Numbered from the stretch's first letter, positions 1 to 5,992 are shown. The stretch is 6,944 nt of DNA from Deltaproteobacteria bacterium (GCA_016234425.1 JACRCA010000251.1:1-6944); one strand, 5' to 3'. The notes: generated by a model not told the origin, from the sequence alone. Numbers and translations are program-made.

Positions 1-645
1 ACGGAACGCATTTTTATGGACGGGGAAACCCCCATGGCCGGACGTTTGGTGGAACTGTTCGCCTCTCATCACCGGGCCAGTTATGGCGGCTGCAAAGTGG
101 GGGTGGGCGATGTGCTCATCGGGGCCACGGCCGCTATAGCCGAGGCCCATGGGGTGTCGTCGGCTTCCCATGTAAAGGATAAGATCGCCGAGATGGTCCA
201 CCTCAATGAGACTCTCTATTCCTGCGGGCTGGCCTGCTCTTTCGAAGGCCACCCAACCAAAGCAGGCAGCTACGAAATCGATATGCTCTTAGCCAACGTT
301 TGCAAGCAGAATGTCACCCGCTTTCCTTATGAAATCGCCCGCCTGGCCGAGGATATCGCCGGAGGCCTGATGGTCACCATGCCCTCGGAGAAGGACCTGC
401 GCCATGAGCGCACTGGCCCCTACATCCAAAAATATCTAAAAGGAGTGGCTCCTGTACCCACCGAAAACCGTATGCGCATCCTGCGCCTGATCGAAAATCT
501 TACGCTGGGAACAGCCGCCGTAGGTTACCGCACCGAGTCCATGCACGGTGCTGGTCCGCCACAGGCTCAGCGCATCATGATCCGCCGCCAGGCAGATTTG
601 GAGACCAAACAGAACCTGGCCAAAATGATTGCCGGGATAAAGTAA
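1..645 (+). CDS. 4-hydroxybutyryl-CoA dehydratase-like protein (HpaB/AbfD family), 5'-truncated by the window edge
   Basis: The frame is open from base 1, so this is the C-terminal 214 residues of a protein that is usually about 490 residues long; the start lies upstream of the window. The segment HRASYGGCK (fragment residues 24-32) matches the Clostridium aminobutyricum AbfD stretch holding the [4Fe-4S] ligands His292 and Cys299, with the active-site Tyr296 and Lys300 between and after them. The later TESMHGAG segment (fragment residues about 178-185) is also typical of AbfD-type proteins and probably carries the Glu matching AbfD Glu455. AbfD converts 4-hydroxybutyryl-CoA to crotonyl-CoA by a ketyl-radical mechanism and also has vinylacetyl-CoA delta-isomerase activity. 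Retained His and Cys ligands argue against a plain flavin HpaB hydroxylase, but the N-terminal ligands (Cys99, Cys103) are outside the window. Soluble and oxygen-sensitive by family. The exact substrate is inferred; the family is confident. The downstream ligase follows after 33 bp, so the two are probably co-transcribed. Confidence 0.88.
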   Translation, partial: TERIFMDGETPMAGRLVELFASHHRASYGGCKVGVGDVLIGATAAIAEAHGVSSASHVKDKIAEMVHLNETLYSCGLACSFEGHPTKAGSYEIDMLLANVCKQNVTRFPYEIARLAEDIAGGLMVTMPSEKDLRHERTGPYIQKYLKGVAPVPTENRMRILRLIENLTLGTAAVGYRTESMHGAGPPQAQRIMIRRQADLETKQNLAKMIAGIK

Positions 646-678
646 GCGGTCCAGCATCAGCTCTCAGGAGAGAAGGCA

Positions 679-2217
679 ATGGAAATGACCCTGGGGTATT
701 CTGTGGTTCGTAACGCCCGGAAATATCCCAACAAGACAGCTATTCTCTGTGAGGAAGATCGGCGGACCTACCGGCAGTTGAATGAACGCTCCAATCGCCT
801 GGCGAGGGCTCTGATGAGCCTGGGACTTGGCCAAGGAGACCGCATCGCCACTCTTTCCCTAAACTCTGTCGCCCTCATGGAAGCCTACATCGCCCACCTA
901 AAGATCGGGGCGATCACTGTTCCTCTCAACGCCTGGGGTACGGATGAAGAAATTCGGCACCAAGCCGATTTTACGGGTTGTGCCTTTTTTGTTTTTCACC
1001 AGGACTTCCTGGCGCGAGTGGAACGAATCCGCCCTTTGCTGGCCCAAGTCAAAGAATGGATTTTCATCGGTCGCTCCCTACCCTCTTTCGCTAGATCCTA
1101 CGAAGAACTCATCGCCCCAAATTCCCCCGAGGACTTTCCCATCGAGGTGCAGGAAGAGGATGAAGCCTTCATCCTCTTCACCGGCGGCACCACGGGTGTG
1201 CCCAAGGGCGCTGTCCTCACCCACAGGTCTCTACTCTGGAATATCATCTCGGTGACCACGGAAAACCAAAGTCCGACGCCCGAGGATACCATCTATTATC
1301 CCATGCCGCTCTTCCATACAGCGGCGCTGAGCAGGTTTCTGGCTTACATGTACGCTGGAGGCACGTTTATCGTCAGCCGGGAGTTCGACGCTCAAAAGTG
1401 CTTAGAGATCATCCAAAGAGAACGCGTAACCGCCATGACCGGCAACCCCACCATCTGGGGAAAGCTCCTCCAAGAAATGGAAAAGAAGAAATACGACACC
1501 AGCTCCATGCGCATGTACCTCTCTTCCCAGGGGTTCTTGCACCGAACGATGCAGCAGGCCATTGAGACCCGACTTTTCCCAAATGCCCAAACCTTCGTCA
1601 GTTATGCCCTGACTGAAGCCTCTCCTGGTGTCACGCTTCTCAAGCCCGAAGATCAGCCCAGAGAGCCCGGGAGCGTAGGGAAACCCTACATGTGCACGGA
1701 AGTGCGTATCGTGGATGAAGAAGATCGGGACCTTCCTCCGGGCGAGGTGGGAGAGATCATCATCAAAGGCCCAACTGTGATGAAGGAATATTATAAGAAT
1801 CCCGAGGAGACCGCCCAGACCCTGCGTGGAGGATGGCTGCACACGGGAGACCTGGGAAAGTATGACCAGGATGGTTTTCTCTATTTCGTGGACCGGAAAA
1901 AGGACATGATCAAGAGTGGGGGATTGAATATTTATTCCCAGGAAGTGGAAGAAGTTCTGGCCAGGCACCCCAAGATCGCTGAGGCTGTGGTCATTGGCGT
2001 CCCGGATGAAAAATGGGGGGAGACGGTCAAAGCTGTGGTGGTCGTCAAACAAGGGGAACCCCTGACCGAGCAAGAAGTCATCGGTCATTGCAAAGAATAC
2101 CTGGCCAGTTACAAGAAGCCCACCTCTGTGGCTTTCGTTGAGGCCCTTCCCAAGACTCCCTTCGGAGGCAAAGTCCTGAAACGAGAACTGCGTGAACGGT
2201 TTTCGAAAAAGACGTAA
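679..2217 (+). CDS. AMP-forming acyl-CoA synthetase (class I adenylate-forming ligase)
   Basis: A 512-residue protein of normal family length that activates a carboxylic acid to acyl-AMP and then acyl-CoA. Visible core motifs: P-loop FTGGTTGVPKG (167-177), A5-type YALTE (309-313), TGD (389-391), and the hinge DRKKDMIKSGG (405-415) followed by NIYSQEVEE. The C-terminal catalytic lysine motif is PKTPFGGKVLK (491-501) with Lys498. That motif has two glycines before the lysine where the usual form, PxTPxGK, has one, which may shift the lysine in the adenylation conformation. ATG 679 is chosen because AGGAG (666-670) lies 8 bases upstream and the N-terminus is typical. The gene follows the AbfD-like gene closely, so it may supply that enzyme's CoA thioester. 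Substrate (short, medium, hydroxy or aromatic acid) cannot be assigned from motifs. Cytosolic; no transmembrane segment is evident. Confidence 0.93.
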   Translation: MEMTLGYSVVRNARKYPNKTAILCEEDRRTYRQLNERSNRLARALMSLGLGQGDRIATLSLNSVALMEAYIAHLKIGAITVPLNAWGTDEEIRHQADFTGCAFFVFHQDFLARVERIRPLLAQVKEWIFIGRSLPSFARSYEELIAPNSPEDFPIEVQEEDEAFILFTGGTTGVPKGAVLTHRSLLWNIISVTTENQSPTPEDTIYYPMPLFHTAALSRFLAYMYAGGTFIVSREFDAQKCLEIIQRERVTAMTGNPTIWGKLLQEMEKKKYDTSSMRMYLSSQGFLHRTMQQAIETRLFPNAQTFVSYALTEASPGVTLLKPEDQPREPGSVGKPYMCTEVRIVDEEDRDLPPGEVGEIIIKGPTVMKEYYKNPEETAQTLRGGWLHTGDLGKYDQDGFLYFVDRKKDMIKSGGLNIYSQEVEEVLARHPKIAEAVVIGVPDEKWGETVKAVVVVKQGEPLTEQEVIGHCKEYLASYKKPTSVAFVEALPKTPFGGKVLKRELRERFSKKT

Positions 2218-2222
2218 ATGGG

Positions 2223-2274
2223 ACGCAGATTCACCCTGTTAGATATTTGCGATCTAACAGGGTAAACGCAGATT
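2223..2274. repeat. 9-bp direct repeat ACGCAGATT flanking a hairpin
   Basis: ACGCAGATT occurs at 2223-2231 and again at 2266-2274, on both sides of the perfect palindrome at 2233-2263. An inverted version of the core (TCTGCGT) occurs at 2479-2485. The pair may be a target-site duplication made by a small inserted hairpin, or adjacent units of an interspersed repeat; both are inference. The stretch starts 5 bp after the ligase stop codon. Confidence 0.6.
2233..2263. repeat. Perfect 12-bp inverted repeat (hairpin) downstream of the acyl-CoA ligase
   Basis: ACCCTGTTAGAT (2233-2244) and ATCTAACAGGGT (2252-2263) are exact reverse complements around a 7-base loop. It lies 15 bp after the ligase stop, where a terminator would be expected. 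However, the stem is only moderately GC-rich and no T-run follows on the + strand, so a classical intrinsic terminator is not supported. It could stabilise the 3' end of the upstream transcript or be a mobile palindrome. Confidence 0.75.
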
Positions 2275-2280
2275 TTCCGG

Positions 2281-2407
2281 GGGTTGCTGAAAAAGTCCTC
2301 AGAGCATATTTTTGTCAGTCCTGCGGAAGCAGGAATCCAGTATTTTCAAGAGACTTCTGGACTCCCGCTTTCGCGGGAGTGACAGACAGGAGGGCTTCTC
2401 AGCACCC
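2281..2407. mobile_element. MITE-like nested palindromic element (about 127 bp)
   Basis: The outer ends are imperfect inverted repeats: GGGTTGCTGA followed by AAAAGTCCTC (2281-2300) pairs with GAGGGCTTCTCAGCACCC (2390-2407). Inside is a second inverted pair of 27 bp, at 2314-2340 and 2357-2383, with 22 of 27 positions complementary. Each inner arm is itself a hairpin: TCCTGC-GGAA-GCAGGA (2319-2334), with a GNRA-type loop, and ACTCCCGC-TTTC-GCGGGAGT (2361-2380). The element has no coding capacity, and termini plus nested symmetry fit a non-autonomous miniature element mobilised by a transposase elsewhere. From memory, elements of the form 'GTCATTCCCGCGAAAGCGGGAATCC' type are common interspersed repeats in proteobacterial and Desulfobacterota genomes. 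No clear target-site duplication is visible at the boundaries. The symmetry is seen directly; mobility is inferred. Confidence 0.72.
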
Positions 2408-2520
2408 TGTGAGGATTAAAATCTGGAATTCAGGAGCCAGAAGGCAGAAGGAATAAAATTTATTGCGAATCTGTTTTTTCTGCGTAATTGGTCATGGCGG
2501 TTTCGCCACCCGCAAACGAT
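2408..2520. other. Non-coding remainder between two repeat elements
   Basis: No credible gene is seen here. The stretch has a purine-rich portion (CAGGAGCCAGAAGGCAGAAG, about 2431-2450), a T-rich patch (about 2471-2480), an inverted copy of the ACGCAGA core (2479-2485), and a small perfect hairpin TGGCG-GTTT-CGCCA at 2495-2508. No convincing promoter for the downstream dehydrogenase could be picked out. Confidence 0.45.
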
Positions 2521-2571
2521 CAAAATCCCCCCTTCGCCCCCCTTTTTAAAAGGGGGGTTGGGGGGGATTTG
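2521..2571. repeat. C/G-run palindromic repeat, copy 1
   Basis: The left half has AAATCCCCCC (2523-2532) and CCCCCCTTTT (2537-2546). The right half mirrors it with AAAAGGGGGG (2548-2557) and GGGGGGGATTT (2560-2570), so the whole unit can fold into one long, almost loopless hairpin with a small internal mismatch. A closely similar unit in the same orientation lies at 6101-6149. It sits about 60 bp upstream of the dehydrogenase start and could attenuate or terminate transcription entering from the ligase gene, although no clean T-run follows. Interspersed repeat by appearance. Confidence 0.8.
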
Positions 2572-2630
2572 AGGTTTATTTTTTAACTAAACCTGCTTCC
2601 GATAGAAAAGCTGAAAAAGGAGCTAAAAGA

Positions 2631-3788
2631 ATGAAACATCCCATGTTCTCCGAAGAGCACGAGCTGTTCCGCGAAACGGTGCGCAAATTTGTCGAGAAAG
2701 AATTGGCCCCTCATGCTGAGGAGTGGGAGCAGGCCGCAGAATTTCCTAACACCGTCTTTACCCGTATGGGCGAATGGGGCTTTTTAGGTTTGCGGTACCC
2801 GGAAGAATACGGCGGTCAGAACTGCGATTTCCTCTTCTCAGTGATCCTGGCTGAAGAGCTCGGCCGCTGTGGCATGGGTTCCATCGGTATGGCTGTGGCC
2901 GTGCAGAACGAGATGGCCACCCCGCCCATCTGTAAATTTGTCACGGAAGAACAGAAGAGAAAATACGTGCTCCCGGCCAATCAGGGAAAGAAGATTGCCT
3001 GCCTGGGAATCACGGAACCAAACGCTGGTTCAGACGTAGCCGCGATCCAGACCACGGCCAGAAGAGACGGGGATCATTGGGTCATCAATGGCCGAAAGAT
3101 CTTCATCACCAACGGGGTGCGGGCAGACTTTATCACTCTGGTGGCCAGGACCGGCCAGAAGAAAGGTTATAAGGGATTCTCTCTCTTCCTGGTGGATAAA
3201 GGGACTCCTGGATTTAGTGTGACGAGAAAGCTGGACAAAGTTGGGATGCGCTCATCAGATACGGCAGAGCTTCTCTTTGAGGACTGCCGGGTACCAGCCA
3301 GTGCCCTGCTGGGCGAAGAAGGAAAAGGTTTCTATCACATCATGTGGGAGTTGCAGGGAGAGCGGATCATGGCCGCGGCCAACGCTGTGGCCAGGGCCCA
3401 GGTGGCCTTAGAGCTGGCCTTAAAGTATTCTCAGGAGAGAGTCCAGTTTGGCAAGCCCCTGGCTCACTTCCAGGTAACCCGGCATCGACTCGCAGACATG
3501 GCCACGGAAATTGAGGCGGCCAGGCATTTGACCTACTATTGTGCCTGGCTCTTCCAGAGTGGGGAATACCCGGTCAAGGAAATCTCCATGGCCAAACTCT
3601 TCGCGGCCCAGATGGGCAATCGGGTGGCCGACGCTGCCCTGCAAATCCACGGGGGCTACGGCTATATGATGGAGTATCCGGTGCAGCGGTATTGGCGGGA
3701 CATCCGTTTAAGCCGCATCGGCGGGGGCACAGACGAGATCATGAAAGAGATCATCGCCAATGAACTCTTGGGGAAAATTAAAGATTGA
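2631..3788 (+). CDS. Acyl-CoA dehydrogenase, long-chain/isovaleryl-like
   Basis: A 385-residue FAD enzyme of normal family length that introduces the alpha,beta double bond into an acyl-CoA and passes electrons to electron transfer flavoprotein. The first family signature, GITEPNAGSDVAA, is at 126-138. The second, starting QIHGGYGYMMEYP, is at 338-350 and runs on to Asp357. At the usual catalytic-Glu site (I-Y-E-G-T in short- and medium-chain enzymes) this protein has IGGGTDEIMKE (363-373), with Gly365 replacing the Glu. Long-chain and isovaleryl enzymes show this pattern and take the base from an earlier helix; here Glu244 in QGERIM (242-247) fits that role. ATG 2631 is preceded by AAGGAG (2617-2622) with 8 bases of spacing. 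Chain length or branching of the substrate is not determined. The gene is 413 bp from the ligase and separated by repeats, so it may be a separate transcript. It converges on meaB with a 3 bp gap. Confidence 0.93.
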   Translation: MKHPMFSEEHELFRETVRKFVEKELAPHAEEWEQAAEFPNTVFTRMGEWGFLGLRYPEEYGGQNCDFLFSVILAEELGRCGMGSIGMAVAVQNEMATPPICKFVTEEQKRKYVLPANQGKKIACLGITEPNAGSDVAAIQTTARRDGDHWVINGRKIFITNGVRADFITLVARTGQKKGYKGFSLFLVDKGTPGFSVTRKLDKVGMRSSDTAELLFEDCRVPASALLGEEGKGFYHIMWELQGERIMAAANAVARAQVALELALKYSQERVQFGKPLAHFQVTRHRLADMATEIEAARHLTYYCAWLFQSGEYPVKEISMAKLFAAQMGNRVADAALQIHGGYGYMMEYPVQRYWRDIRLSRIGGGTDEIMKEIIANELLGKIKD

Positions 3789-3791
3789 GTG

Positions 3792-4778
3792 CTAACTCTT
3801 CCCTTTATCGACCTTATAGATTTGGTAGTATTTGGCAAAAGGCTCGGTGATCTTCCGGGCGTAGGAATAGGGGTCCCTTTTTCGGGCCACCACCTGTTCG
3901 ATCACCTCGTAAAAGGTTACATCGTATTTGAGCATTTTGTGAATGTATTTGGAAATTTCCTGCTCAATCAAGTTGATAATTTCCTCCCTGGCCCGCTCGT
4001 TCCGCTTCTTCAGCAGTCCATCTCCCTCTTGGAGAAACTTGCGGTGCTCCAGGATCTTTTCCGCAAGCTCGGGGACTCCTTCGCCCAGGGTGGCAATGGT
4101 CTTGATGATCGGGGGTCTCCAAGGACCTCTGGCTGGGCTCAAGTCGAGCATCAGGCTTAACTCCGTGACCAGCCGATCCGCTCCCTCCCGGTCTGCTTTG
4201 TTCACCACAAAGATATCTCCAATTTCCATGATCCCCGCTTTCAGCGCCTGAATCTCATCCCCCAGGCCAGGCACTGAAATCAGCAGGGTGGAATCTGCGG
4301 TCTTAACGATGTCTACCTCATCCTGCCCCACGCCCACGGTCTCGACCAGGATAAAATCTTTTCCGAAGGCGTCGAGGATCTTGATCGTATCGGCGGTCGC
4401 CTTGGCCAATCCCCCCAGGGTTCCGCGGGTAGCCATAGAGCGGACGAAAACCCCTTCATCGCTGGTGATGTCCTGCATCCGCAGCCGGTCTCCCAGGAGG
4501 GCCCCTCCGGTGAATGGACTGGTGGGATCGACCGCCACTATCCCCACCGTGAAATCTTTCTTGCGCAGCTCTTTGGTGATCTTATCCGTCAACGTGCTCT
4601 TGCCCGAGCCCGGAGGGCCGGTGATCCCGAGGATAAAGGCCTGCCCGGTTTTGGGGTACAGCTGCTGCAAGGTCTCCGTAGCGCCGGGCATCTCATTCTC
4701 CACCATCGTGATCAGCTTGGCCAGGGCGCGGACGGACCCGGCAAGGGCTTCATCTACCAAACTGGGATGACTCGTCAT
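3792..4778 (-). CDS. meaB: MeaB/ArgK-family GTPase (acyl-CoA mutase chaperone)
   Basis: 328 residues from the chosen start. P-loop GPPGSGKST is at 54-62, DPTSPFTGG at 84-92, the characteristic VETVGVGQ at 145-152 (Walker B/switch II region), and the guanine-specificity motif NKAD at 193-196. These identify a G3E-type P-loop GTPase of the MeaB/ArgK/MMAA group, not a transporter despite the old 'LAO/AO transport' label. Family members bind B12-dependent methylmalonyl-CoA mutase or relatives, gate cofactor loading and protect or eject damaged cobalamin; the C-terminal region (about 255-328) fits the dimerisation arm. No mutase gene is in the window, so the partner is encoded elsewhere. The open frame extends 16 codons further to 4826, inside the upstream gene, but MTSHPSLVDEAL is the family-like N-terminus. 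The gene follows the ATP-grasp gene after 10 bp, almost certainly one operon. Confidence 0.93.
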   Translation of the reverse strand: MTSHPSLVDEALAGSVRALAKLITMVENEMPGATETLQQLYPKTGQAFILGITGPPGSGKSTLTDKITKELRKKDFTVGIVAVDPTSPFTGGALLGDRLRMQDITSDEGVFVRSMATRGTLGGLAKATADTIKILDAFGKDFILVETVGVGQDEVDIVKTADSTLLISVPGLGDEIQALKAGIMEIGDIFVVNKADREGADRLVTELSLMLDLSPARGPWRPPIIKTIATLGEGVPELAEKILEHRKFLQEGDGLLKKRNERAREEIINLIEQEISKYIHKMLKYDVTFYEVIEQVVARKRDPYSYARKITEPFAKYYQIYKVDKGKS

Positions 4779-4780
4779 TT

Positions 4781-4788
4781 CTCCTCTC
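4781..4788 (-). promoter_or_regulatory. Ribosome binding site deciding the meaB start
   Basis: Read on the - strand, GAGAGGAG lies directly after the stop codon of the upstream gene (4789-4791) and just before ATG 4778. The AGGAG core is only 2 bases from the ATG, shorter than usual, while GAGAGG would give 4 bases. The site supports the 4778 start over the frame extension to 4826 and suggests translational coupling with the upstream gene. Confidence 0.6.
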
Positions 4789-5475
4789 TTATTGCTTTCC
4801 CTTATCTTCCAGCACCACCAGCGCATCCACAGCCACTGGTTTATTCCCGGAGATGATGAGCGGGTTCACGTCCACTTCTTTCACGGCTTCCAGTTCCAGA
4901 CCGAGCCGGCCAGCATTGATGAGCAGGGAAACGAGTAGATCCATATCCACGGGTTCCATTCCGCGAAAAGCTCCCAGTACGGGGGCTCCTTTGATCTCCT
5001 TGGCCATCTCCAAAGCGTCCCGCCGTTCCAGGGGAGCGATACGGAAGGAGACGTCTTTGAGCACCTCGGTGAAGATTCCTCCCAAACCGAACATGACGCA
5101 AGGGCCAAACTGCGCATCCCGAATCATGCCGATGACCAACTCCCTTGACCCCTTGACCATCTCTTGAACCAGGATTCCATCCAGGGGTTTGTCTCCCACC
5201 CGCTCCATGATCCCATCATAGGCCCGCTGCACTTCTTTTAAAGTTCGCAAATCCACTTCGATCAATTTTTTTTCGGTCTTGTGGGTGATCTCCGGGGAAC
5301 AACCTTTGAGGACGACTGGAAGCCCAATCTCTTTGGCCGCTTTTACCGCTGCCGCTCGGCTGTTGACTAACTTTTCCCGCACCACCGGAAATCCATAATG
5401 CCTGAGCAGCCTTTTGGAATCATGTTCGGAAAGTGCTTTTTGCCCTTTTTTAAATGCCTCTTGAATAATTTTCAT
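4789..5475 (-). CDS. ADP-forming acyl-CoA synthetase (acetate-CoA ligase type), ATP-grasp beta subunit
   Basis: 228 residues, the usual size of a separate beta subunit (about 230). It is an ATP-grasp_5 domain: ATP-binding Lys57 in VVLKGCSPEITHKTE (54-68), His65 in the position of the essential beta-subunit histidine described for archaeal ADP-forming acetyl-CoA synthetases, VQEMVKGSRELVIG (103-116), FGLGGIFTEVLKDVSFRIAP (129-148), and the metal-binding DVNPLII (202-208). The family interconverts acyl-CoA + ADP + Pi and acid + CoA + ATP. The loop after HKTE reads KKLIEVDL rather than the common DVGGV form, a variation seen in some bacterial members. A complete enzyme needs the CoA-binding alpha subunit (about 450 residues), which is not next to it. 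Start at 5475 is supported by GGAGG (5485-5481) 5 bases upstream. First gene of a two-gene unit with meaB; substrate unknown. Confidence 0.9.
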   Translation of the reverse strand: MKIIQEAFKKGQKALSEHDSKRLLRHYGFPVVREKLVNSRAAAVKAAKEIGLPVVLKGCSPEITHKTEKKLIEVDLRTLKEVQRAYDGIMERVGDKPLDGILVQEMVKGSRELVIGMIRDAQFGPCVMFGLGGIFTEVLKDVSFRIAPLERRDALEMAKEIKGAPVLGAFRGMEPVDMDLLVSLLINAGRLGLELEAVKEVDVNPLIISGNKPVAVDALVVLEDKGKQ

Positions 5476-5537
5476 TCCCGCCTCCGATTTGAGCCGTCTC
5501 TGACCGGGTTAATTTTCCCTCCAACATTCCAATAGAT

Positions 5538-5567
5538 TTTCTAACAACCTTGAGGGGGATTTGTCAA
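5538..5567 (-). promoter_or_regulatory. Candidate sigma70-type promoter for the ATP-grasp/meaB unit
   Basis: On the - strand a perfect -35 TTGACA (5567-5562) is followed after 18 bases by TAGAAA (5543-5538), which matches 4 of 6 positions of the -10 consensus. It begins just after the gcvH stop codon, giving a leader of roughly 55 bases before the ATG at 5475. It suggests the two genes can be transcribed independently of gcvH. The C-run in the spacer resembles one end of the C/G-rich repeat. Confidence 0.5.
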
Positions 5568-5572
5568 GAAAA

Positions 5573-5992
5573 TCACCCCGATTTATTCTTTCCCCCATGA
5601 CCTTTTTCTTTTTTTTCCAAGAAATCCTCATATTCTGCAGCGCTGAGCAATTCTTCCAGCTGAGTGGGATCGTCAATCTCCAACGTCAACAGCCAGCCAT
5701 TTCCGTAGGGATCATCGTTAATCAAGGAGGGCTCTTCTTCTAAATCCTTATTCATCGAAATGACTTCCCCGCTGATGGGGGCGTACAACTCCGCGACCGT
5801 TTTCGAAGATTCCAGGGTGCCGAAGACCTCGTTCTGTTCGATCATGGAACCTTCCTCGGGGAGGTTCAAATAGACGATCTCTCCCATTTCCTGTTGGGCG
5901 TAATCCGTGATACCAATTCTTCCTCGTCCCCCCACCATGACCCTTATCCAGGTATGCTCGCGGGAGTAATATAGGTCTTCCGGATAATCCAT
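5573..5992 (-). CDS. gcvH: Glycine cleavage system H protein (lipoyl carrier)
   Basis: 139 residues, slightly longer than the usual 125-130. The single lipoyl/biotinyl-like domain carries the lipoylation site in GTLESSKTVAELYAPISGEV (58-77), with Lys64 as the lipoyl lysine. N-terminal YSREHTWI (9-16) and the NDDPYGNGWLLTLEI stretch (92-106) are typical of H proteins. The family shuttles the aminomethyl group between the P, T and L proteins; no gcvP, gcvT or lipoate gene is nearby, so it either serves a cleavage system encoded elsewhere or has another lipoyl-carrier role. ESSK replaces the more common ESVK, a mild change. The last 15 residues (EKKEKGHGGKNKSG and neighbours) form a lysine/glycine-rich tail beyond the fold. 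Start 5992 has a strong AGGAGG (6003-5998) 5 bases upstream. No glycine riboswitch is recognised in the leader. Confidence 0.95.
   Translation of the reverse strand: MDYPEDLYYSREHTWIRVMVGGRGRIGITDYAQQEMGEIVYLNLPEEGSMIEQNEVFGTLESSKTVAELYAPISGEVISMNKDLEEEPSLINDDPYGNGWLLTLEIDDPTQLEELLSAAEYEDFLEKKEKGHGGKNKSG

Noticed and set aside
1402..2088. 228-codon open frame on the - strand inside the acyl-CoA ligase gene
   Set aside because: The + strand frame has every motif of the ligase family; the antisense frame shows no recognisable domain and is a by-product of codon bias.
2233..2263. Intrinsic terminator for the ligase gene
   Set aside because: The hairpin is perfect but is followed by AAACGCAG rather than a T-run; kept only as a repeat/hairpin.
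2247..2456. Open frame of 69 codons in the gap between ligase and dehydrogenase
   Set aside because: It lies almost entirely over the MITE-like palindrome; the peptide is a translation of the repeat, with no ribosome binding site and no protein family resemblance.
2223..2571. CRISPR array
   Set aside because: The repeats differ from one another, are palindromic and irregularly spaced; no series of identical repeats with unique spacers.
3789..4770. Several + strand open frames opposite meaB (for example 3789-4160 and 4288-4770)
   Set aside because: All are antisense to a GTPase with a P-loop and NKAD motif; their translations look like reversed codon-bias shadows.
4779..4826. Longer meaB start at 4826
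   Set aside because: It would overlap the upstream gene and add MRWWCWKIRESNKRGE, unlike the family N-terminus; a ribosome site lies just before ATG 4778.
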